NCBI RefSeq assembly: GCF_002078875.1
Contig: NC_034411.1
Coordinates: 5,111,180-5,175,179, forward strand
Direction of reading: 5' to 3'
Length of the DNA: 64,000 bases
Origin: Numida meleagris
Lineage: Eukaryota; Chordata; Aves; Galliformes; Numididae
Shown: one piece after another, positions 12,259-22,287 of the stretch
Layout: every line of letters begins with the position of its first letter
Position numbering within the stretch: the stretch's first letter is position 1
Made by a program: the position numbers and the translations under genes
Notes under the pieces: model-generated
Seen by the model: only the letters and a program-made list of their open reading frames with translations
Told to the model about the DNA's origin: nothing
Databases searched by the model: none

Positions 12259-15200
12259 AATAAAGCACGCAGGTAGCGGGGTTGAGGCGCTGGATTTCTT
12301 CTCTGAACGTGCTGCATCTATGATATATTTTGTGTAAATATGTCTGTGTTTTTTCCATTGTTTCTTACTTAGGCTCTGGCATGCTCATGCCACCAGCATC
12401 TGGTGGGTTTGCTTTTAAGCTGAGTTGCAGGGCGATGAATTCCAAGTGCCCATGTTTGTTTCATCTCCAGCTGATGAAGCTGTCTTTCACACTAGAGCAT
12501 CTATGGGGAAGAGACTGGGAGGAAATGGTCAGAGGAATTTGTCACAGATGCTTTGCATTCCCAGGAGCTGATATCTGAAATATGCTGATATCAGAAGGGA
12601 GCGTTAACATGGTTTCAGCCACCTAAATTAAGAAAAAAAATTGATGATGGAGAGATCCCCTTTCTAGGCTGAAGGCTCACGTTATGGTTCAAAAGAGCTG
12701 TCCAGTTATTTCTCTTATCGCATTTCTGTGAGGCAATTAACGTGGCATTGCCAACTGGAAGTGCAGTCAACTTTTTAAAATGAGCTAAACTTGTTGGGTA
12801 CAGTGTATGCGCCAGTTCTCACTGGCAGGGTTCATGTGAGAGTGGGGGAGTTGAGAAAATACGAAGTGTTCATCCTCTTTTTATCATTCTGTGATGGACA
12901 CAATAGATGCAGTACGGGAAAACATTTCTAAAGGAACTGGTCATGAGCGAAGTCCACAAAATGCCATTTGCTAATGCTCCTGAAAGGATGGAACTGAAAT
13001 ATTTCAGTGAGGTAAATTGGAATTTTTCTTGTCACCATAAAAAAAAAAAAGACAGTAAAAGTGAGATCTGCAGCAATAACCCTTAAGAGATGAAGCAATC
13101 AAGGTGCATTTATTATCCCGGAGAAGATGTGCTGTCATTTTCCTTTGCTTAGGTCCTTGTTCATCTACAGGCACCCTGATAGTCTTACTGACTTCAGGAT
13201 GACTGCCCAGGCTTGGAACCAGCTGGTAAGTTGGGAGCTATAAGCACTGCATTTATTGCTTATGGGGGAGGTGCCGTATCCCCTGTATAATATGTGGTCC
13301 TATAGCACTTTTCCCATGTTCTCCTCAGTTCTGCCTTGTTAACGTTTGACCGTGTATTTTTAAAAATATTTAACTGTATTGAAATTGTTGTTTCCAGTTT
13401 TCTCCTCCCTCTGCGTTCTGCTCTGCTTTGGGAGGTGGCCTATGGTATGAGCAGGCTGTGCGAGGATCTCATGTCTGTGTTCCACGAGCAGTGCGTGTTT
13501 GTGGCAAGGGAAAAACAGAATTTTTCTAGCAGCATTTCTTAAGTTGCCAAATGTTAAGGGTAGTCAGGCTGATGTAACTACTAGTAGTTTCTAGAAGATG
13601 CGTAGAGAATCTGTAATCTATTCACTGTGTTCTCTTGATGAAAATGAGCAAAATCCTTAGAGAAGCATGTATTTCCTGTGCTGCAGGTTACACACGTTAA
13701 AGAAGTGTCACATGAAGAAGGTGTACTCCAATACTGGAGGTGGAAGGAGTTTATTCTCAAAATGGAGAATGTGCAGAAAATGTAAATGAATATTTGAACA
13801 TGGTAACATTTCATAATGTGTTGCTGTCAAGGAATAGATTAACCACAATAAAGCTATGAATATAATTTTCCTTGGAAGTTTAAATCATACTTCATTGTCT
13901 CTTTTAAGAATCCCATAAAACTTCCTATTATGGAAACAATTAAACTTTTAGAATATCTCTTTACCTGAAGTGATCTGATTAAAAGATAAAATGAAGCTCT
14001 TCTGCTTTCCCTGAAGGGAGCTAGTGTCTTTCAAGTGTGCAGCTGAGCAGATAGGCTGTCCTCCCTCAGTCAGCACCCGGTGACTCAGCTCTCATCTGGA
14101 CTTGAGAAATTCCCTTGCAGAGTGTTGGTGATGCCTCCTGCCTGGGTGGCAAGGGGAAAGGGAACCTGCTTGTATTTGAGACCCTGTTTAACGTTTCCCG
14201 TGGTCAGGGCATGTTGTTACTTTGCTTTGTTAGTCATTTTGTTGTAGTTCTTCGTGTATATCTTCCTTCATTTCAATGCCTCTGCAGCAACATCAACAAA
14301 ACATGACTTAATTATGAATGTCATTGATGTACCCTTTCTGTTTTGGTTACAGAAGAATCCTTAAAACAGGAAACAAAGGGCTCTTTCCATAGTTATCAAC
14401 TATTTAAGCACTCTGTAGTGTTGGCGCATAGAGGACAGTTGGAAGAACTTCAGTTGTGAATGTAAATCATCTCTGAATCAAACTGATAGCCTGATGTTGT
14501 GTTCTGCAGCATGGTTGTGTTCTTTCCTTTTTTTTTTCTTTTTCCCCTTAAGGACAAATTTATGTTTTGCTACTTGTGCAATATACCAGCAGAGGTGACT
14601 AAATCCGCTTTCCTGGGATTGGGTTGGATGCTAAAAACAGCCCAAGTATGGCAAGGGGTCTGTTTTCAGGTGCTGGGAGCACTGGTTCATCTCAGATTTC
14701 TGTACCCCGTAATTAATCCAATTTCAAAACTAGAACCGAGGTTTACTTAAAAGCCAACCTATTTTAAATACTTTTCCATCTTTTTGTGTTTTGACTTGTA
14801 TTGCGCATTTTTAAAGGGTCCTATTTTTCAAGTTTCTCTTTTGAATCAAGCATTGAGTATGGTTCAGTGTACCTTGGATTTACATGACCATTGATAGCGG
14901 TGCATCCATCACCGTGCTGCTTATTTTGGTTTGAAATTTTTGTGGAAGGGCAGACAAACTCACTTTAACTTAGTCTCTTAAGAATAAATCCTCTTGATCT
15001 AAGGGCAAACAAGTTTAGTTTCGTGTGCTGAAAAGCTGACTAATTAAATTATTTGATAAATCAAGAACAAACAACCCCCAAACACCTCTTGCTACTCAAT
15101 AAAGGGAGTAGAGAATCTTTGTGGCTCATGCTTTCCTATGTGAAGGAAGCATCAAGTAAAAGATTAGTGGCTTTGTTCTTGCCTTGTCCACTTGCAGAAC

Positions 15201-16880
15201 AATGGTCAGGATAAAGTGGAGAGCATGACTTGGGTCAAGGGGGTCACTCTGTGTGTGCTTTCTGAGGCTGGAGCTTAGCAGGGCTCCTCTGTGGTACAGC
15301 CAAATGGTGTTTGCCATGGGTTGATGAGCTTAAAAAAAGAAAAAATTGCCTGGGGAAGCATAATTCATTTTGTCTGTCTCATTTTCCTAGGTGATGTAAG
15401 GCCCTTGTTTGGATAGATGTTTTGCGGAGGTGAATAAGGATAACAATCGAGCATTTCTGCTGCAGTGGTTTCAAGTCCAGATTAAAGAGGAAAACAGAAA
15501 AAGCATGCTACGTATCTTGTAATTTCACATTAAGCTATGTTGCATGCATTTCAAGTTCATTCTTATCACATCACATTATGAATATCCCAAGCAGAGTCCT
15601 TGCATTTTAGTTCTACATGTAGGCAATTACTTCTACAGAAGTGGTGGGGCCGTCTGTCTAGTCACTGCTTTGACATCTGTCATCTTAGTGCTAAATTGCT
15701 TTGTAAAACCTATTACTTGGGGATATAGGATAGTGTCTCTTAATTGCACCATTTACTTGCCTGAACAGAGCCTACTGTTGTCTCGACAGCTAATGGGGAG
15801 GCTCCGATGGCAGCACGATGCTGCGAGAGCATCAGTGGGAGGGAGCTGTTCTGGGATTGCATGGGCATATCCCACATCGTCTTTTATGACAATCGTGAGT
15901 GCCAAAAAAACACTTGGGTTTCAACTTGCGGGACTTAATTCTCTGGGAGGCTGTCATGGCAGTGGTGTAACTGCTGTGAACAAGCTCCTTGTGTTTGCAG
16001 TGTCCCGGGGCTCTGAGTGATCGCGCTCTGCTAAATGCTGGCTATTGAGCACGGGTCCCGAAAGGACCTCGTGGGCTCGGCAAACCCTTGGCCTCTCCCT
16101 GTGGGAATATTGTTTTCTGGCTGTCTCTGCTGTCTTGTACTTAAAATATACACCTAACCCGCAAAGAGGAATACTGGTTAATCATTTACAACAGACATAT
16201 TCTTTATACTTTCTGGAGTAGACGATTCCATTTAGGTGAAAAATGGCTTAAGTGTTCTACGCAAATGGCTTTTAGATATTGTGGCTTTTGCGTGTAATGG
16301 AACATTGTTTGGTTCATCCAAAACAACTATTTAAACACAGAAGGAAGCTGGAAAAGGGACAAAGTTCAGATTGAGCTGTGCTTGTTGACTCAAGCCTAAA
16401 ACTGAGGCAGTTGCTTTAAATGCTCATAAATGCAGATTTTTTTTCTCTGCTTATAAATGATGTTCTTTACAAAATATTTGATGATTGCAGCACCGTGAAA
16501 AGATATAAAGCAAATAAATACTCATAACTGAAGAGCCGTGTCATACGTCAAGTACAGTATTGTGTGATCTGTAAAAGATGTTTTCTTGCACATAAAATAT
16601 TCAACTCAGCTAATCAAGTTTTGGAGGCCTATATTAGTAAATAACTTAAATTAGGCTGTGGTCCTGAGGGAATCATTTAGGTTGAACTTGAATTAACAGT
16701 TGTTTATTACATACTGCAAATGCACACTTTATGAGCAAATGCATGTAACTGGCAGTAGAAAATAAGCCAAGCAAATCTGTATACCAAAGCAGTGTGGACT
16801 TCATGAGTAGTGACTGTGAGTAGGTAAGAGCATATGGGGGTAATTCCACCTCCTGTCAGCTGAAGCTGGGCTGTTAGATT
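12259..16880. other. Intronic sequence, nothing recognised
   Basis: Unique-looking AT-rich DNA. It includes a 158-codon + frame at 15544-16020 that shows no domain, signal or splice context and resembles no family; I treat it as chance. No repeat family was recognised. Confidence 0.4.
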
Positions 16881-16980
16881 CAGGGCTGATACGGTGGCTG
16901 CTTATTGGGGAAATCAGCTGGTGAGATTTACAAATGGAGCTCTAGATAACCCTGGTTAATTGTCAGATATCTTCTTTTTA

Positions 16981-17160
16981 TTCAGTGACGCAGAGTGCGG
17001 TAGCTTCCTTCTTAAAATTCATCCGGCTCGGGCGGTGATGGACGGAGGACAGCCTCATTATGCATCGCTAGATGGGCCGATTAGGGCCGTGAAAGCGCCA
17101 ACGGGATGAACGAGGGAAGTGTGTGATTGATTCTAGCCTTGGTCCGCTGGTTCGTTAGCG
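16981..17160. promoter_or_regulatory. Compact CpG-dense island inside the intron
   Basis: By hand count these 180 bases hold 15 CpG dinucleotides with 39 C and 60 G (55% GC), an observed/expected ratio near 1.15, whereas the surrounding intron is CpG-poor. It is bounded by AT-rich sequence with TTAATTGTCAGATATC-type words on the left. No coding frame or repeat explains it. An unmethylated intronic enhancer or an alternative promoter is possible. The island is shorter than standard CpG-island thresholds. Confidence 0.5.
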
Positions 17161-17315
17161 CTGTGAATGTGCTGCCCTCCCTTCTGCGAGGCAGGAAATG
17201 AGGAAAACTTCCACTTCTTCATTTGTTTGAGAATACGTTATGCTAATATTTCGGCCATCTAACATGACTTCTACAAAGAGCAGGGGAAAAGTAAATTACA
17301 TCAGAGTCCTCCGCG

Positions 17316-17336
17316 GTGACTGTGAGTCACAGTCAC
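17316..17336. promoter_or_regulatory. 21-bp perfect palindrome centred on an AP-1 site
   Basis: The arms GTGACTGTGA and TCACAGTCAC flank a single G, and the centre reads TGAGTCA, the AP-1/TRE consensus for FOS-JUN-type bZIP dimers. It lies about 150 bp after the CpG-dense island, so the two may form one element. Confidence 0.55.
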
Positions 17337-20300
17337 TTTTCACTTTATGCTTTTGCAGCTGGAAGTTGTTTTGCATCTTGGCCCACACTGCTCTGCCCTT
17401 TAAGTACTGTAGACACAAATCATGGAGAAAACAGCGTGTTAAGATTTATGGACTGATTAATTTAATGAAGGAGACCAGAGGAAAAAAAAAAACAAGCCTT
17501 GCTTGTCCTTTTACATGTAGGGTTTGTATGTTAAGACAGACATGGTCTCATTTTTCAATGACCCATGCAGGAATTTGAGGGAAGAGTCACTGTGCTTTTG
17601 AAGGGTTGATTAAATGCCCAAATTACATTTATTTTCACTGATAGCTAAGTGGGGATGGGGATATTTTAAATGCTGAAGCGCCTGTTATCCCTCAAGATTA
17701 TTAGTGGTTTACACAAGATGCCTGCATTCATTATAGTGCTTCAGAGAAAAACAAGACGAAAAATGGAATGAAAGCAAGCAGAGATGATGCAGAGTGTGCA
17801 CACATGCAAATTGATGTGTGGTTGCTATGCTCCTCCATTTGGCTGCCAGAATTTCTAACCAAATAACTGAAAGTCAAAAGACGAGAAAAAGAGCAACAGA
17901 GCGAGTATGCTCTCCTCTTATCAGCCACAAGTTGCAATGCAAATCTTAGAGATAACAGTGTAAAACTCAATTGTTGTTGCTCCTAAAGGAGCTACAAAGC
18001 ATGGTTGTATGGTGTAGATCTGTGCCATTCCTTTCTTTCAGCCATTTTTACCTTCTCTTGAAGCATTTTTGGAGGAAAAATATCTCCTTCCCTATTATAA
18101 ACATCTCTTTAACACTAAGCAGCTTTATTAGTGTTAAAAGTGCCTCTGATCCATTGCTGCGGCCTGAATCCCGAATGAATGTACTCCTACCTCTGGGGCT
18201 CCGCACCTCTGCGTTCTCTTAAAAATGTGAGCGTGCGTCTCTGCTGTGTATGCAGAACAAAAGTGATTTAGGAACACGGGGACTGCATCTTTCTTACCAA
18301 AATCCTTAGCTTGAAGACTGACCATGGTAAAGCAGGAGCTTCAAAGCAATGCTAGCAGCTCCATCTTACATAAAGAAATGCTAGTATTACAAACAGTGTG
18401 TGCGGTGTTCTCTGTGAGAGCTGTTTGGTCCACCCCCAGGTAGATTGATGTGGAAGACCATCAAACAAGGTTTGCACATTCGTGTTGCACTAGTGATGCC
18501 AGAGGTCTGCATCTGGGGCTGGCTGCTGCTGCAGGTGGTAGAAGTAGTAGGACTGCAGCTCTGCCCCATAGCTGTCTTGAGAACAGATGCCTGTAGCCGC
18601 TTCCACCCATGTCCACCAGCTCTGCAGCGACTGAATTTTTGCAGCTGTATGCAGTGAGGGTGTGATGAAAGCAGAAATGAAACTTCCTTGTGGGAGACAA
18701 GGTGGAAGACTGACCCAGTCTTCATAAGTATATTAAAAATAAATGGCTCTGCTTCAACCCATGCAGTCTGATCCTCGTATATTAAGTTGTTGGGCTGGGA
18801 GTGCTGAGGAAGTGGTTTTATTTCCTGATTTGTTTGCTTTGTGTCCGCGTAATCTCGAAGGATTTTGCCTGCCTGCAAACCTTGACATACTGGGGAGTAG
18901 TTTGAGCAGAATAATAGATTGTTCGTACAATGTATGTATACACAGATTTTATTGACATTATTATTATTATTACAATAATAAAATCTCTACTTCCCTGTTC
19001 ATCTGCTGACCAAGAAACAGATTGGCCTGTTGTTAGTACTGCTCTGCTGGTGAGATCTTACTTTGTCATGGTCATGTGTTTCTGAATAAGAATGTTCCTT
19101 AGACAAGCAGTTTTTGACAATGATGAATTCGTAAACAATTACAATCGTGTTGATGGATTATAAATCAATTCATAACCATCTTCAGTGTCCTGTCCTAAGA
19201 AGCACCTATTAAGAACTTGTTTAAAAAGAAAAAAAAACACACTAAAGCCGGTAATTGCATTGAGGGTTATCTATTTATGTGATGCATCAGGTGTAGTGAT
19301 GGAGAGCTGGGTGTTGAAGTACCATGAAAATGTAAATCGTGAAGTTCCGTTAAAAAAAGATGGTAAAAGAGACATTTTGCATTGTTGAAACGAGAATTTT
19401 TGAAGCTTGTGTTTAATGATGAAAAATTAAGGAAATGGAGACAATGTTTAATGAGAAAAATGCACGTGGAAACTCTAGGAGGGAAATATTGTACAGAAAG
19501 AGCTGAGTGACAATTTGGCACTTGAGCCGTACCCCAGACCCCATCTTGTTGGTTAGTAACGCATTGTTAAATTCAACCATTAGGCTTCCACTTCTGAGCA
19601 GTAGCACCTTGAAATGCAAGTTAATTTGGCTGTAGCAGAAAGAGGGAATTCTTTTAGGATTCTTTGCTTGTTTATCTTTTATGATTTGTTGTTAAGTTTC
19701 TTTTATAGTTGTTCCTTTACTTTACTTGCTTGTTGACTGGTGGGCGTTGTGAACTTAAAAAATGCATTGCAATACCTCTGATCTTACTGTCTATAAATGT
19801 AGGATGGCCTTGATTGAGATCAGATTTACTGTTACATTCCTTCACCTCGCTCAGTAATTGCAGCTTGTCTCTTTCAAAAACAAATAACAAGAAAAGTGTC
19901 AAGAGATGCTTTTCTTTCTTTGAAGCGGCCAAGTGCTAACGCTTCCAGATGAAACCTGGAAAGTTTCAACCTGAAGCAAACTACTGTAGAGTTTGCGGGC
20001 AATCTGAAGTGATGGTCTTTCCGAATGAAAGTGCTCAAGCTTTATCTTTGTAAGCAGAAACAAATTTTAAACTACTTGTGCTATTTTTTGTCTTTTCCTA
20101 GGTCCTAATTGCTCTGTTTATTATAGTAGCTAAAACGCGTGTGTAAAATATCTCTTTCCCAAAGTTTCTGGTAAAACCATTCTACTTGTTCTGATCACCT
20201 GCTGTCAAAGACTGAACACCTGCAGCATGTTTCTGTCTCCTGAAGTGCAGTGGGGAGGGCTTGCTGCAGGTGTTGCACATTGGCTGTGACGTTCAGCAGG

Positions 20301-22046
20301 AAATATCCAATCTGTCCATCTTGGTAACAGAACTGGAGAAAATTACTGCAATCAAAATGGAAAGAAGAGTTGCTGACCTTTTCTTTACTTCTCAGTATGG
20401 TGGGGTTTCATAGTAGTTAGGAAGTTCAGCTCTAGTGGGTTTCAGTTTCTCATCACAGCCAGTTCCTCTGTGTTGCTGGGCACTGAGATGCTCTTATAGG
20501 CTTTTATTTGCTGAAAATCAATACACAGTGTTTAAAGCAGAGCTGGGTTCTGGCCGGAAAACTTCTGTGAATGTGCTTTCTGTGTTGGAGGTGTTGAGAG
20601 ATGTGTTGCATCCACCTGGATGCTTCCCTTCTCTGGAGTGAACTCAGGAAAGAGGAGAGTTCTTTAAAATAAAAGTACAAAGCTATTGGGATGCACATGA
20701 GGAGACGTGGAAGGTTCAGAGGAACTGGATGTTTATCTGAGTTATAAGGGCGTCCGCTGTTAATGACTACCGTAAAGAAAGTTCTGGAAGCGTTCAAAGC
20801 ATTATGCTTCAGCGTGTTAGCTGCCTTTAATGTTGCAGAGACTTGGACTTGGCGGCTGGTATCTGCCTTGAGTAATAATAAATATGAGGATGGCTTGTAT
20901 CTTAATGCTTGGCCACTTTCTCGCGTGGTTTGGTGTAGGTTGGAGAGGAACAATCAAAGGCAGCCTGGACAAACATTAATAGCGTGAATTCTGTAAAGTC
21001 TTCCAGTAAACTAGAATATTCTGGGGCATGACAGCAGCAGATATCCTTGGAAACCTGTCACGTGAGGAACAGAAATATAACCTAACCAAAGGGACCTACC
21101 GTGCCTGAACTGGAAGCATTCCTTTTTTGTGGTAATGTTACAAAAACGGTGCCCTTGCTTACTGCTGCTGTGTTGTAAGGGGTGACAAAAGGGTGGGAGG
21201 AAAGGACGTGCCTGCTGCCATAACTCACCGCAGCGCCTTTGCACATGCTGTTGAAGAATGATGTTTGAGAAGTAAATGTGCTTGCTACTTAGCAAATGCG
21301 GGGGGAAGAAAATATTAATTTTTCACGACAGCTTTTACTTTGCTAGGATTCTCTTTAACGTGTTTTACTCCGGGCTTTTTTTACTTCATTTTTCATTTTG
21401 CGCTCTGAAGGCGCTGATTGATTGCTGCATCTGATTTCAGTGTATCTGGAGGCATCGTACCTGAGATACTCCTGATTGTGCTTTCTCTTTTTGTTCATTA
21501 AACTTTTTCAGGCGGAATAAGATATTATTGTTTTATTGTGCAGTGTCTCCACCTGGTTTGATGTGAAAGAAAAGCACATTCCTGGAATAACTAACACATT
21601 CACAGATCATAACTTTACTCCTCTTCAAACAGCTGTTGAGAAAAGGCATTGAGTATTAGGCAAAAAATGAAGCTTGTTTATCACCACCTACACGCTGAAC
21701 TTTTGCAGTGAGCTTTCCCAATGAGCAGGCTATGAAAGGGTGAGAGCAACTGCTTCAAACGTGTAGTCCATCCCACATGTGGTTTGTGGTAAACACGTAA
21801 CAAGCACTTGGCATGTTTTTCTCATTCTTCCTTTAGCCCAAGAGCAGCCCTGCTTCAAAACTTAGCCTTTACAGTGTCTCACTTTTGTATAACTTCTACA
21901 GATATCCTACGTTTATCGGTTGTAAATGTTTTCTTAGAATAACATTCCTGCCTTTTTGTCTAGGTCCAATATCAAAATGGATTGACTTTCAGTGTAGCTG
22001 TTTTGTGGGTTCATGAAATAAGTAACAAACTACTTTAGGAACTGCA
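17337..22046. other. Intronic sequence before the exon
   Basis: No exon or repeat family was recognised. A short (ATT)n microsatellite with an ATA flank sits at 18957-18982. Frames of 163 codons (18387-18878, minus) and 149 codons (20504-20953, minus) show no recognisable domain. Confidence 0.4.
18957..18982. repeat. Short (ATT)n microsatellite
   Basis: Five to six ATT units are followed by an imperfect ACAATAATA continuation. It is ordinary simple sequence. Confidence 0.8.
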
Positions 22047-22075
22047 ATTATTAATTTTTTTTCCATTTCTTGCAG
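22047..22075 (+). other. 3' splice site of the MACROD2 exon
   Basis: A run of eight or more T followed by CCATTTCT and TTGCAG ends directly before the exon. The adjacent 'ttattaat' is a plausible branch-point region. The tract lacks other AG dinucleotides near the junction, so the acceptor position is unambiguous, and the reading frame agrees with it. Confidence 0.9.
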
Positions 22076-22197
22076 ATGTGATCCATACAGTTGGGCCGAT
22101 AGCGAGAGGGCATATCACTGATACTCATAAAGAAAACTTGGCAAGTTGCTATAAATCCTCTCTGAAACTGGCAAAAGAAAACAGCATCAGATCACTT
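22076..22197 (+). CDS. MACROD2: MACROD2 internal coding exon (part of the macrodomain)
   Basis: Seen: an exon of 122 nt lies between a pyrimidine-rich tract ending in TTGCAG and a perfect GTAAGT donor. Its first two bases (AT) complete a codon begun in the previous exon, probably TAT/Tyr, and 40 codons follow without a stop, ending on a codon boundary. The peptide begins VIHTVGPIARGHITD, continues through CYKSSLKLAKEN and ends SIRSL. Known: this matches about residues 140-180 of vertebrate MACROD2, a macrodomain enzyme of about 425-450 residues that removes mono-ADP-ribose from acidic residues and deacetylates O-acetyl-ADP-ribose. The segment supplies a core beta strand and the helix after it. 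The ADP-ribose loops (GGGGVDG, and the STGIYG loop) should lie in the flanking exons, which are not in this window. MACROD1 diverges after VIHTVGPIA, so MACROD2 is preferred. Because 122 is not a multiple of three, skipping this exon would shift the frame. Confidence 0.95.
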
Positions 22198-22203
22198 GTA
22201 AGT
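22198..22203 (+). other. 5' splice site of the MACROD2 exon
   Basis: The exon ends in CTT (Leu) and is followed by GTAAGT, the optimal intronic match to U1 snRNA. The coding frame runs into stops beyond it, which supports this boundary. Confidence 0.93.
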
Positions 22204-22267
22204 ACTGCATGAGAACCTATTCTGAATCTTTGTTTCCTTGCTTTAGGATAACTGTTGATATGACAGC

Positions 22268-22287
22268 AGAATTCCAGAAGGAATTCT
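22268..22287. repeat. 8-bp palindromic arms 70 bp after the exon donor
   Basis: AGAATTCC, AGAA, GGAATTCT: perfect arms with two EcoRI-type hexamers. It contains one TTCnnGAA pair, the minimal heat-shock-element half, but no third unit. The position is 70 bp into the intron. Confidence 0.8.

Larger units (their letters stand above)
1..22075 (+). other. MACROD2 upstream intron (partial)
   Basis: All sequence before the exon is inferred to be intron of MACROD2; the preceding exon, which should encode the GGGGVDG loop and the residues before VIHTVGP, was not found here. The open frames in it are short, compositionally random and resemble no family I know. FLRT3, known to sit nested in a MACROD2 intron in vertebrates, is also absent: no long leucine-rich-repeat frame exists. 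Contents that can be named are three CR1 pieces, small palindromes and candidate conserved non-coding blocks, listed separately. Confidence 0.85.

Noticed and set aside
15544..16020. 158-codon + strand open frame
   Set aside because: No recognisable domain, signal or splice context, and the residue composition looks random.
18387..18878. 163-codon minus-strand open frame overlapped by frames in other phases
   Set aside because: Several overlapping open frames in both strands point to local composition, not coding. No family resemblance.
20504..20953. 149-codon minus-strand open frame
   Set aside because: No recognisable motif. It spans ordinary intron sequence without splice or promoter signals.
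22076..22197. MACROD1 as the identity of the exon
   Set aside because: After VIHTVGPIA the MACROD1 sequence diverges, whereas the CYKSSLKL and KEN parts here fit MACROD2.
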